In this document: piece after piece, positions 46,612 through 57,104 of the stretch
Layout of the letters: each line of letters opens with the position of its first letter
Numbering within the stretch: position 1 is the stretch's first letter
Source: Heracleum sosnowskyi
Lineage: Eukaryota > Streptophyta > Magnoliopsida > Apiales > Apiaceae
Assembly (NCBI GenBank): GCA_030848705.1
Contig: CM061244.1
Location: 44,929,190-44,993,189 of the forward strand
Direction of reading: 5' to 3'
Length of the DNA: 64,000 bases
Notes under the pieces: model-generated
What the model was told of the DNA's origin: nothing
Databases searched by the model: none
The model's input: the letters and a program-made list of their open reading frames with translations, nothing else
Translations under genes and position numbers: made by a program

Positions 46612-49176
46612 TCAGAAAGTTAAAGGTTCATCCTCGACATTGTAAGTGACAAAATCACTTTCAAAGTCCTTGACTACCTTTGCTCGCTTACTCCTTCTAG
46701 GTTCATCTACTTCATCAGGAGTAGAACTACTAGCAGGATCTGCCCCCACATTTGTCATCTTTTCCACATGATCAGGAATAGAACTTGATGTGTGAGTAGG
46801 ATCATCATTAGAAATACCTTGAGGTATGCCAGTCTTCATAGGGAACACATCCTCAAAGAATGTTGCATCACAAAACTCAACTATAGTGTTAGCCACTATA
46901 CCGTCTATGTCAGATTTTAACACTAAAAATCTCATAGCCGTAGTGGTTTCAATATAGCCCAGAAAGATGCAATCAACAGTTTTCGGACCTAGTTTCTTTC
47001 TCTTGTGTTCAGGGACAAGCACCTTTGCAAGGCACCCCCCCCCCCCCCACACACGAAGATACTTTAAACTTGTCTTTCTACTTTTCCATAATTCATAAGG
47101 TGTCTTGTCCATATGTTTCAGAGGGACTCTATTCAGAATATGGCAAGCCGTATTCAAAGCCTCTCCCCACATGTACTTAGGCAACCCAGAATTAATAAGC
47201 ATGCTGTTAATCATATCTTTAAAAGTTCTGTTCTTTCGTTCCGCCACCCCATTAGACTCAAGTGTGTATGGTGGAGTCACTTCATGAACTATACCATTGC
47301 TTGCACAAAATTCATTAAACGAGGTACTAGTATACTCACCACCTCTATCAGATCTCAAACGTTTAAGTACTTTACCAGTTTGTGTTTCAGCTTCAGTTTT
47401 GAACATAATGAATTTTTCTAGTGCTTCATCTTTATGTCTAAGTAAATAAACATAACAGTATCTACTACAATCATCTATAAAGGTAATAAAATATCGTTTA
47501 TTATCCTTAGTCAACATGCCACCAAATTCACATATGTCTGTGTGTACTAAATCTAATACTCCTGAATCCCTAACAACATTATGAAAGGGTTTCCTAGTTT
47601 GTTTAGCAGTCACACATACTTGACATTTAGATTTCTTATCAATGACATATTTTGGGATCAACTCTAAATTCATCATATTCTTTAGAGCACCAAAATTTAA
47701 ATGACCAAGTCTAGAATGCCACAAATCAGATGATTCAACACAATTAACAGAAGGTGCAACACTATCATTAATAAAACTGCCCAAAACAGGCTCAACATTT
47801 ATCAAAAATAAACCATCAGACAAGTAACCTTTGCCAAAAAATGTACCAGTATGTGTAATAACTACTTTATTACATTTCAAATAAAGTTCAAAACCATTCT
47901 TAACTAAATAACTTCCACTTATAATATTTCTACGAATATCAGGAACATGGTGCACTCTAGTTAGAGATAGAACACGCCCAGAAGCAAACTTCAGGTCCAC
48001 GTTTCCTATTCCAAGAACTTGAGCCGCACTAGCATTCCCCATCGTCACTATCACTCCATGAGTCTGTTGATAAGATACAAATAAACTAATATCAGTACGA
48101 ATATGTACATTAGCTCCAGTATCAATCAACCATTCATGTGACAGATAAGTGGAAAGAAGTACAGGGTTGTAGGTAACATACCCGTCATTGGTTCCAGAGG
48201 CAACAACCTCACCAACAACCATGTTAACCTTAGGCCCATCAGTGGTTGCAAGCACAATATTAGCTTGTGCTCCCACAACAGCTTTCTTTGCTTTCTTTGT
48301 AGGACAGTCCTTGCTCCAATGACCAACCTGTCCACAAGACCAACATGGTTTGTTTGTCTTTGGTTTCTTAGCCTTGTTCTTGTCATTTTTAGTTTTAGAG
48401 TTATCCTTCTTAGTGACAGCCTTTCTTTTCTGTCCAACAGTCACTACATTCACCTTCGAACTCCCATGTTCAGCAGGCATCACATGTCCATGTTTGGACT
48501 TGTGTTGTTCCTGCACAGAGATGTCCAACATCAGGTTTGTCCAAGTGATCTCTCCTTTCTGTCTTTTCAGGGAGAGAGCAAACTCTTCCCAAGACTTAGG
48601 GAGATTTTCAATCATTGCCATAACCTGAAACTTTTCAGGAAGGTCCATTTCGGACTCCTTCAAAGCATGCACCAACATCTCAAACTCATGTGCCTGCTCA
48701 GTCATGGATTTTGTATCCACCAGTTTAAAATCAAGAAACCTAGCCACGGAATACTTTTCCAACCCTTGCGAGTCAGTATTGTGTGTCTGGTCCAGCTTCT
48801 CCCATAAGAGCTTAGTAGTGAAAGAATAAGATGAATAAACATCAAATAGAGTGTTCGCTAAAGCTGCCAGTATAGCAGCCCTAGCCACCCGATTTTTTTC
48901 CTCCCACATAGCATACGCCTTAACAGAATCAGCCTTTTCCTGATCAACAACAGGTTTCTCATACTGCACCACCGCCCATAGACCCTTTACCGTAAGCCAC
49001 AGTTTCATCTTTTTTTGCCAACGATAAAAACCAACACCCCCACCGAATTTATCAGGCATTCCTGACAAATCGATAGGCTATGGGAAACGGTACGTGGTCC
49101 AATCAATGGTAGGTACAGTAACACCAGAACCCGAAGCAATAGCACCAACACCAGGAGTTACAGTTTCGTTAACCAT
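46612..49176 (-). pseudogene. Copia-5 Gag, protease and integrase
   Basis: Starts MVNETVTPGVGAIASG at ATG 49176, with a TAG about codon 33 (49078-49080), then open for over 800 codons. Gag: RWQKKMKLWLTVKGLW and SWEEFALSLKRQKGE, knuckle CWSCGQVGHWSKDC. Protease: WLIDTGANVH (intact D-T-G). Integrase: SRLGHLNF ... CQVCVTAKQTR zinc finger, VHTDICEF, LRSDRGGEY and ESNGVAERKNRT for Asp, Asp, Glu. A C14 run (plus strand, 47035-47048) encodes extra glycines in RVWG-CLAKV without shifting frame. The most complete copia Gag-integrase in the window. Confidence 0.93.
47035..47048. repeat. C14 homopolymer within Copia-5 integrase
   Basis: Fourteen consecutive C on the plus strand, coding for Gly on the minus strand. 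Length is prone to slippage and to assembly error. Confidence 0.85.
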
Positions 49177-49223
49177 CTTGTTAATTAACAATATATAACA
49201 CAGAAAACTAATCTCTTCAAGAT

Positions 49224-50611
49224 TGTTGGGTATAATCAACTAAACTACACAGCAACAATAGGGCAGTTATATATTTTTTGTATTAACAAGAACAGGCAAA
49301 AATACCAATAACAAAACAAACACGAAGGTCGAAACAAGATATAATTAGAGACTGTAAATAACAAGATAAGAAAGAACACTTATCTCTCAGGAGCTTTATA
49401 AAATACTGAAAGATAATAGAAACAGCTGAGTCGCCAAGCCTTAGAAAAGTTTTGACTGTTCTTGAAGAGATTATTGCCCCACTTACGCTGTGTTGGGTTG
49501 CAGCAATATCACTCCCAGGATAAAACAACACAGATCAATCCACTCACAGAAATGGAAATGATCAACAGCGACCTGCACCTCACTTCGCCCAAGAACTATG
49601 TAATTAATCTGCATGTGTTGAGAGAGAACAGAGAAGATTATAGTTGCTAGGGTTTTCAGAGTTACGTATATCCTACACCTCTGTCAAACGTTCTCCTTTG
49701 TATATATAAATATAATACAAAATAAAACGTAACAGACCAAATATTGTAACTGAAGATATGACATTTAATACTAATTATTCTGATTTAATTACCACAACAG
49801 TTGTCATCAGGATTTAATAACAGTTACAGCTCAGTCAGGATTTCCTGGTCCATCAGGATTTGATCATCATCAGTACTTACTCAAGCCATCAGGACTTGGT
49901 GTCCGTCAGGAGTGGCATCAGTACATTATGATTTCGTCAAGACTTGACCATCATCAGGATCCAAATACTGACCCAGGCCATCAGGATCAGTAGTCATCAG
50001 GATTTAACTCCAAATACTGACACTGGCCATCAGGATTTGATCCAAGAACTGGTCCATCAGAATTTAATATAAATCTTGACCCAGTTCATTTAGCTGTTAC
50101 AAATAAATACTGATACTGAAATTCCTCGCCCAGGTCGCCTCGCGTACGTGAGACGCTGAGACATTCGCCCAAATCTCCCTTCGACCCTTCCCGACCCGAC
50201 CCGACCCGAGTCGAGTCGAGTCGTGACGTGGCGGGGCGAGAGGAGGCGGGCGGCGGCGGCGCACGCGTGTGTGTGTGTGCGCACGTGCGTGAGGCACATA
50301 GTAACACCATGCACACCCACATGCCTTAGTAGTTGTACACTACTCTTGCACATGGTTCTATATAAACCCACCAACCTCTCATTACCATTTCTATGTGGGA
50401 TACAAGTTCTTTCAATATAACCAACCCACATAACCCATTTCAAGCAACCTATTTCAACTCAATTTATTTATGGATTACACTAAGAAAGTGTCTTAGATCC
50501 AAACATAAAAGTTTAAGTCCTCATTACAAGGAACAACCTCCAATAGTTAGTTTTCGGAAATTCCATCAAGAACATATATAAAATATGCCTCAAACTTTCC
50601 ATTTTCTAACA
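49224..50611 (-). repeat. Copia-5 5' LTR
   Basis: Partner of 43115-44512 with small indels; GC-rich block at 50121-50295. The sequence just inside it (minus ATCTTGAAGAG) does not match the initiator-Met PBS, so the primer tRNA is unclear. Confidence 0.92.
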
Positions 50612-50616
50612 AATGC

Positions 50617-53600
50617 TTCATGAACAAGAGCTCAAATTTTGACGCTTTAACTCAGGCTACACAGAACATAGGGTATTCTCTGATCTATGGCTATAATGTT
50701 AAAATTGCTAGTATGCTAATTGATTCAATCGGTAGTCGAGTTACTGAAAATAGGGAAGTTGTCTACTTTGGTAAATTTCTTCACTTGATGTTTTACTACC
50801 TGTGCCCTAATGTTGTTTTTCGTGAAGATAGCATGTTGCCTGTCTTTCAGAATACTCCTCGCTATTTTCAGGAGTATATTTTAAAAGATCGACAAATGTT
50901 TATTGGTGATGTTGTGTATCCTAAACAGGTCAGGCAACTTCTACGACAGAGACTGCCTACTATTTATGGAATTGCTCTTAGTACTATGACTCAGAGGTCT
51001 GCTGCCGATACCCCCTCTGGATCTAACCCAGGTACACAACCAAAACAATTTACCAAACACTTGTTCCCCACCTCTGATGGCTCTCAAAAGGAATCAGTTG
51101 TAAGACACACAAGGTAGCAAAATCTATTCGACATTCTCAGTCGTCAGGATCAAGGACCTTGTTACCACAAGCCTCCCAAAATTTGGAGAAACAAGGTGAT
51201 CAACCAGTTGGTATGGCATCCAACATTTTGGCCACACACAGAAAGCGTACAACTGTTGTTGAGTCTGATACTGATGATGAAGATGATGACAATGTGCCTT
51301 TGTCTACCATTTTTAAGTTATCATCTACTAATGCCACTGCCGTTTCTCAAGACAGTCAATCATTTCCATCACCAAAACGGCGCAGATTGAGAAAATCTAT
51401 CAGTACTTCTCATTCTGCTAGGGTTGCTGTCTTACCTCAAGCTTTGCATGACAGTGATACTGTTACTGTTCCTGCTACTAATGCTTCTGATGAACAGCTA
51501 TCTCCTCATAAAGTCGTGATTTCTGATTCTAGTCCTCCTGCATCTCCAAAAGGGAGATCTGTAGATATGTCCCATGATCAAGTCAAGAGGCTGGAAGAAG
51601 CAGCAAGAAAAGAGATTGTTGAGGCTGCAGGAACGAAACAAAAATTTTGTTTTCAAAGAAACAGGAAAAGGCATGTCAAGGCACGGACATCCTATGCTCC
51701 TACCATTGACCTGGATACACAAGAACCCAGTTCTCAAAGTGAATTGGTAGTCCTTATAGATCAAGCCCCACAAGAACCATCTACTCAAAGGGTAGATGCA
51801 AGCATGGAGCAACTTTCTTCACCTTCTGAGGAATTGATTACTGACGTTGCTCAAGGGTCTCTTCACGATTTTTTCACTGCTCAGTTTGATGATTCTACAG
51901 CTCAGGAACATCCATCAGAACCTGTATTTCCTGATGTAGTTGATTCTGATTCTTTGGTCACACAAGAACCATCTGCTGATGCAGACCAACTTCAAGGACT
52001 GGACACACAAGAACCTTCAGATCTCTCTTCTGAAGTAGTCTTTACTGTCCTGGCTCCACAAGAACCTTTCATTCAAAGTATGGAAGAAAGCCCAATTCAT
52101 GACAATCAAGTTCTTCTAATTTCTCCACTATCCTCTCTCCCTATGGACGTTGAGGAATCAGGTAATGTTTCTGATCCTAATACTGCTATGGTTGTCTATT
52201 CTCCTAGTGTGAGTATGACTACTGATAGATCCTTTCTTGAGGAAACCCCTATCAGTATGACTCCACTCCACCCTTCTCTGCCATCTCTTATTTCTTCGTT
52301 TCTGAGTGCTCTGAGCCTTTTTCGTGAGATTGAGAGAAAAGATTTAGAGAAAAACAGAATGATTGAGAGGCAGTCTCCTGAACTGGCAAAAGGAGGGGTA
52401 GAATTGAGTGTGGATGCTTTGCATTCCAGTGAGGAAATTCGTACTCTTAAAAGTACGGATGATATGTTGGTGAGCAGTGATGAGATCACTAGAAAAGAAC
52501 AGAGAGACTTAGGAATTGTGGGTTTTCCTGCTGGTACATCTAATCCTGCAGGTTTTCTTACTCCGGATGTTTCTGGTGCTTCTGATGATTCTAATACTGA
52601 CGATTCTGCTCCTGATGACTCCTCTGCTGATCTTCTGACAAGGCATAGGCGTGCCCAATGGGATCATTCTTGGACTGATCCTGACTCGCCTGTTGGCATT
52701 AGTAATGCTCATCACCACTTGGCTACTGCTTTCCAGGAGATTAGGAATGTTGATCTTCAATCTCATCTTAAAGGAACCTCTCTTATGCTTAAGGCTATTT
52801 TTGAGGGGATTGTTGATGTCAAGACTACTACTGCTAAGAGTATTGCTGATGTTGTGGAGACTCATGCTAACTCAGTTTTTCGTCGGTCCAGAAATTTTTC
52901 TTTTGTTCATAAGGATCAAGTTTCTCTTGAACAAAGGATTGGCATTCTGGAAAAGAAGGCTGCGTCTATGGATGCTAAACTTGACTTACTTATATCTGCT
53001 CTTGTTCCTGATGCTGGTACTGATGCCAAAAAGGGGGAGAAAGTACTGTCAACCAAATGCTCTCTTGAGTTAACTGTTCAACAGAAGGATGATGCTCCTG
53101 ATGGAGGCTCAAGTCAGAAGAAGATAATCACTGATTCTGATGCTGCTACTAACTCAAAAATCTCTATGACTAAGAAGAGTCATGACACTCAAGTTTCTGG
53201 GTCTAGGTCTGGAATTCAATCTCAAGATATTATAGTGACAACCATTGATCAAGCAAAGAAGTTTCATCAAACTGTGAACATTGATGGAATAGAATACACT
53301 GTACACTATAAAGATCCCAGACTTGAAGCGTTTGATGAGCAGCAAGCCAGGAAGCTTCTTCAAGAAATGTATCCTGATGAAGATATAGAAGAAATGGTTG
53401 AAGCTCAAAAGCTGGAGTATGAGATGTTAAAATCTCAGAAGGAGACTGTTAGGAGTGGAAGGAGGAGCAACAAAACCAGAGGTAGAGATCATGGTAGAGG
53501 AAGAGGGGATATCTACCAAGCCGATGACAGAACCTCAGAAAGGAATAATAATCAAAGAAGGATCAAACAGGAAAGTTTCTTCTGAACAACCTTCAATTTC

Positions 53601-54158
53601 AGTAAGTAGAAAAGGAAAAGAAGTGCTTGAAGGTTCCTCTCAACTAAGGGTTGCTCAGATACATGAGGAAGAAGAAGAGGAAGATGATGTTCCTTTGATC
53701 AGAAGAGGAGGGAGAGGTCAAGCAGATTCAAAGAATGATAGACAGATATTTCTTGTAAAAACTTCGTTGAATGTTGAAGCTGTTAAGCAGGCTGAGAAAG
53801 ATTACTTTAATTCTTTACAAAGACGAAGTTTCACTAAATCTGGAAATAGGCTTCAAGAATATCTGAGAAGGAAGGAAAAAGTCACTCGAAGTTCAAGGAG
53901 TGGTTATGATTTCAGAAAACACAAAGGCTACAAAGGAAAAGGTTATGATGTCAGAGATGATAAATCTAATCTTCAGATCAATGAAGTATTAATGAATGTC
54001 GACGGACAGGGACGAGTGGAGGAATTGGTCATCCTGATGCCGAAATAATTCCTCAGGCAGCATCATATGATCAAGCATGTCTAACAGAAAATCTGAGTGA
54101 TAAAGTTACTCAAAGGCATCTTGATAAGCTTATTTCTGTTCAAATGGTGTATAATGTT
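50617..54158 (+). pseudogene. SIRE-3 ORF2, remainder
   Basis: Continues the ORF2 cut at 43114. NKSSNFDALTQATQNIG, VVYFGKFLHLMFYYL and RQLLRQRLPTIYG complete the conserved domain. A frameshift near 51117-51159 leads to an 800-codon stretch with acidic VVESDTDDEDDDN, basic SPKRRRLRKS (possible NLS), five (T/P)QEP(S/F) repeats (51719-52070), a helical region FQEIRNVDLQSHLKG and coiled-coil LEQRIGILEKKAAS, then YTVHYKDPRLEAF and an RG-rich tail (RGRDHGRGRGD). A last frameshift near 53500 opens a Lys/Glu-rich end to 54048. It is cut at 54159 by the Tat element. Function unknown. Confidence 0.7.
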
Positions 54159-54572
54159 TGTTGGGAGCCCAATAGTGATTGGGCCGAATAGTGATTGGAC
54201 CGAGTAATAAGTGGGCCGAACGGTCAAAGCCCACTTCTTCGTTAAGGTCCGTTAAATCTGACCGTTGCTTAACCTAGTCACCCGACTATTCAGGCGGAAG
54301 AACAGGACCATGCAGGTGGACGGTTGCCCCCGAAGAATCGGCGAGCTGGTACCAAAGTGCCTATAAAGGCACATAACAGGTTTCATATTCAGGTTAATAC
54401 TCATTCTATACATACACAAATACTTGCACGTTCATTAAAACCTTACCAGAACCTCTAACTGATTCTCACACCGGAGGTGAATCGGGGGCCAAACCCCTCG
54501 CATTCTTCTCTTTTGACAGGTCGACCCGAAGAGATCCTTGGAGTCTGACCCGACAGAAAACGGGTTCCAACA
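54159..54572 (+). repeat. Tat element 5' LTR
   Basis: Opens TGTTGGGAGCC and closes TTCCAACA (inverted termini TGTTGG/CCAACA). CTATAAAGGC near 54361 is a good TATA box. Confidence 0.85.
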
Positions 54573-54574
54573 TT

Positions 54575-54590
54575 TGGCGCCGTCTGTGGG
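54575..54590 (+). other. Tat element primer-binding site
   Basis: TGGCGCCGTCTGTGGG begins two bases after the LTR; the common Tat-type PBS, not initiator-Met. Confidence 0.85.
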
Positions 54591-54626
54591 AACGTGTAAG
54601 CAGATTTGTGACATTAGCTGAGAACG

Positions 54627-56548
54627 ATGGCAATTGATAGTTCTGAAGATAAGATCCTCGGTTTTGCTGAGACTCATCGCCAAGGTCCCTCTACGACTAC
54701 GCCTCCTGTTAATAGAATTCTCAATTTTGATGATGAGTTGGAGGAGGGACCAATGCCTACTCCCGAAGAGCAAAAGGCCATGATTCTTAAATGGCGTGAG
54801 GAAGCTGCTGCCAGAGGAGGAAAGCAGAGGGAAAAGAAAAGGCTGGAAGCCGAAGCCCAAGCTAGGGCGAAGAAGAGGGAGGAAGATCTCGCTAAGCTGG
54901 AAGCAATTAAAAGGCGAAGGGCTGAGCTGGACGCCGAGGAAAAGGCTCTCCAAGGTGCTGTGGAGACCGGAGAACAAATACTGGTACAGACCAGTCACAG
55001 GAGAGACAAGAGGGTGCATAATGATGAAGATGGGTCTTCGGACTCTGAATCACACCCCCGAAGGATCCGTTCAAAGGTGACCGTACGATCGGACACCGAC
55101 GAGGAAGGAGATCCTCGCATGAAAGACAGGCTGAGCCGAATGGAGAAGGCGATGTTCGGCGATCGCAGAGTTAGTCACGAGCCAGTAGTGTCGGAGGAAA
55201 TTGAGCAGTATAGACCTCACCCTGGAAGACGATTCCCGAATATGAACGAATTCAATGGGAAAGGTGATCCTGAAGACCATTGCGAGAAGTACGAGTCCCT
55301 CATGACGGGAATGGGACACTGTGACGTCATGCTTTGTAAGATGTTCAAGACGTATTTGAAGGGTCCAGCTACCATGTGGTACAGGTCAATGAAACCAAGG
55401 TCGATATGCTCTTATGACCAGCTAAAAAGGAAATTCTTGAGGCACTATTCGCACTTATGCCGAAGAGAGAAGGACACCGAAGCTTTGATCCACTGTAGAC
55501 AAAGGCCGAACGAAGAGTTGGGAGATTATTTGGCTAGGTTTAAGGAAGAAGCTGGAATGGTGACAAATCTGGACAAAGTAAAGGCCGCTGAGTTCTTATC
55601 AGCAGGACTAGACCCCATCAAAGGTAAAAAACTCTGATCTTCTCTTTACGATATTCCCCCTAAATCCCTGAATGATATATACTTGAGAGGTGAGAGCATC
55701 CGAAGGAAGATGGAATCCATCGGGGGGTACAAAGAAGTCAGGAGAGAAGACAGGGGAAGAAAAGGGCATGACAGGTACGATTCAGGGCGAAGATTCGATG
55801 ATAGGCGAGATGAGGTGAAGGGTCGCGATAAAGCTGCCGAACGAAGGAGAGATAGGGATGGCACAACATTTACCCCTCTGAATGCACCAATCTCGAAGAT
55901 TCTCCATGAGATAAAAGGAAAGCCTGGCTTCGTTCGCCCAGCATGAATGAAGATGCCCGATTATAAGAAGAATGGCAACAAGTATTGTGATTATCATCAG
56001 GACAAGGGTCACAACACTGACGAGTGTTACCATTTAAAAAAACTGATAGAAAAGATGATCAAGGAGGGAGAACTGAATAAATTTGTCAAAGATCTGAGGG
56101 ATAAGCTGGCCCCAAAGGAAGACAAACGAAAAGAGCCCGAAGAGGTTGAAAGGTACATGGGCGAAGTAAAGACTATATTCGGCGGAAGCACCCTAGGACG
56201 AGACAGTAAGACGGCAAAGAAAAGGTATGCAAAGCAGGTCTACAACTTATACCAGTTTCAATCCGCCAAGCAGGCGATGCCAATCATGTTCACCGAAGAT
56301 GATTATGAAGATGTGATTTGGCCTCACGAAGATCCCTTGCTCATCAACCCGGTGATCGGCCAAAACAAAATATGGAAAGCTTTAGTAGATGGTGGAAGTT
56401 CGGTGAACATTCTGTATCATCGGACGTATAGCAAAATGAACCTTGGAGGCGAATAGCTGGAGCCCTGACACGAAGCACCTCTTTACGGCTTCGGGAATCA
56501 GCCAGTCCCTATCGAAGGTACCATCACTCTATCTGTTATTTTGGGTAA
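54627..56548 (+). pseudogene. Tat element Gag and start of protease
   Basis: Starts MAIDSSEDKILGF. A long charged, Ala/Arg/Lys/Glu-rich coiled coil (EEAAARGGKQREKKRLEAEA, residues about 55-120) precedes the retrotrans_gag domain (FNGKGDPEDHCEKYES, MFKTYLKGPATMWYRS, ELGDYLARFKEEAG). Next is a variant zinc motif CDYHQDKGHNTDEC (CX2HX4HX4C) and the protease ALVDGGSSVNILY. In-frame stops: TGA at 55635-55637 and TGA at about 55944 (both consistent with CGA), TAG at about 56453 (CAG) and a TGA nearby. No frameshift is needed. The frame is cut by SIRE-6 at 56549 within the protease region. Confidence 0.88.
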
Positions 56549-57041
56549 TGTTAGATATAATTGCTGATGTTTGTTTATCAGTGTTTAAAGTACCAGGAAA
56601 CTATCAGAGTTTAGCTGGAGGACCAGTCAGAGTTTGTTAAAGTCTGATGGTCAGAGTTTACTTAGTTGTCGGTGAAGTCAATGAAGATTCTAGAAGCGAT
56701 ATTCTTTGAAGATGGAAAGAAGCAAAGAGATATCGAGATGGCTAAGGAAACGGAACAGAAGACAGAAGCAATTCTAAATTGATATTAATTGTATAGCTGA
56801 TTTATAGGAATATCAATTAGAAGATTGTACGTAGCTGTGTATTATATAAACACAGATAGGTTAACCCTAAAAGGGATGCGAATACGTGAATTATCATTCT
56901 TGTAACCTAGCAGCTCTCTGTGATATTTTACATCACTGAGAGATGAGTTTTTAATTCCATTCAGTTTATTATTCATAAACAGTGTTCTTATTGTTATTCT
57001 CATACATATACTTGATTATATATTGCGTATTCGCCCTAACA
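56549..57041 (+). repeat. SIRE-6 5' LTR
   Basis: Opens TGTTAGATATAATTG and closes CGCCCTAACA. Holds CAGAGTTT three times (56605, 56628, 56652) and TATATAAA at 56843-56850. Shorter (493 bp) than the SIRE-3 LTR (923 bp). Confidence 0.9.
56843..56850 (+). promoter_or_regulatory. LTR TATA box (SIRE-6)
   Basis: TATATAAA within GTAGCTGTGTAT ... CACAGATAGG. The context is conserved with the SIRE-3 LTR, as is the downstream AACCTAGCAGCTCT. Confidence 0.7.
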
Positions 57042-57043
57042 AT

Positions 57044-57055
57044 TGGTATCAGAGC
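57044..57055 (+). other. SIRE-6 primer-binding site
   Basis: TGGTATCAGAGC, two bases after the LTR; initiator-Met type, unmutated. Confidence 0.92.
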
Positions 57056-57104
57056 CAAGGCTGTTTAATATATACAGTTTTTGATCCAAACACAAGTTAT
57101 AATC

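Larger units (their letters stand above)
43115..50611 (-). mobile_element. Copia-5: complete Ty1/copia element nested in SIRE-3 ORF2
   Basis: A 7,497-bp minus-strand element with TG...CA LTRs of 1398 and 1388 bp. The flanking target duplication is AATGT (43110-43114) and AATGC (50612-50616), one mismatch. Removing it rejoins the ORF2 reading IGKC to the following NKSSNFDALT. It has a Gag-Pol distinct from the SIRE copies. I cannot assign its copia lineage with confidence. Confidence 0.92.
54159..56548 (+). mobile_element. Tat-lineage Ty3/gypsy element, 5' part
   Basis: A 414-bp LTR, PBS, Gag and the start of protease, then interrupted at 56549 by SIRE-6. The remainder is expected right of the window. 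Lineage is judged from the TGGCGCCGTC PBS, the YHLKKLIE Gag and the VDGGSSVNIL protease style. Confidence 0.85.

Noticed and set aside
48265..48807. 180-codon plus-strand ORF inside Copia-5
   Set aside because: Shadow of the minus-strand Gag zinc-knuckle region; no upstream signal and no coherent domain.
54435..55019. 194-codon minus-strand ORF over the Tat LTR and gag
   Set aside because: Shadow of the charged coiled-coil Gag; it crosses the LTR and PBS.
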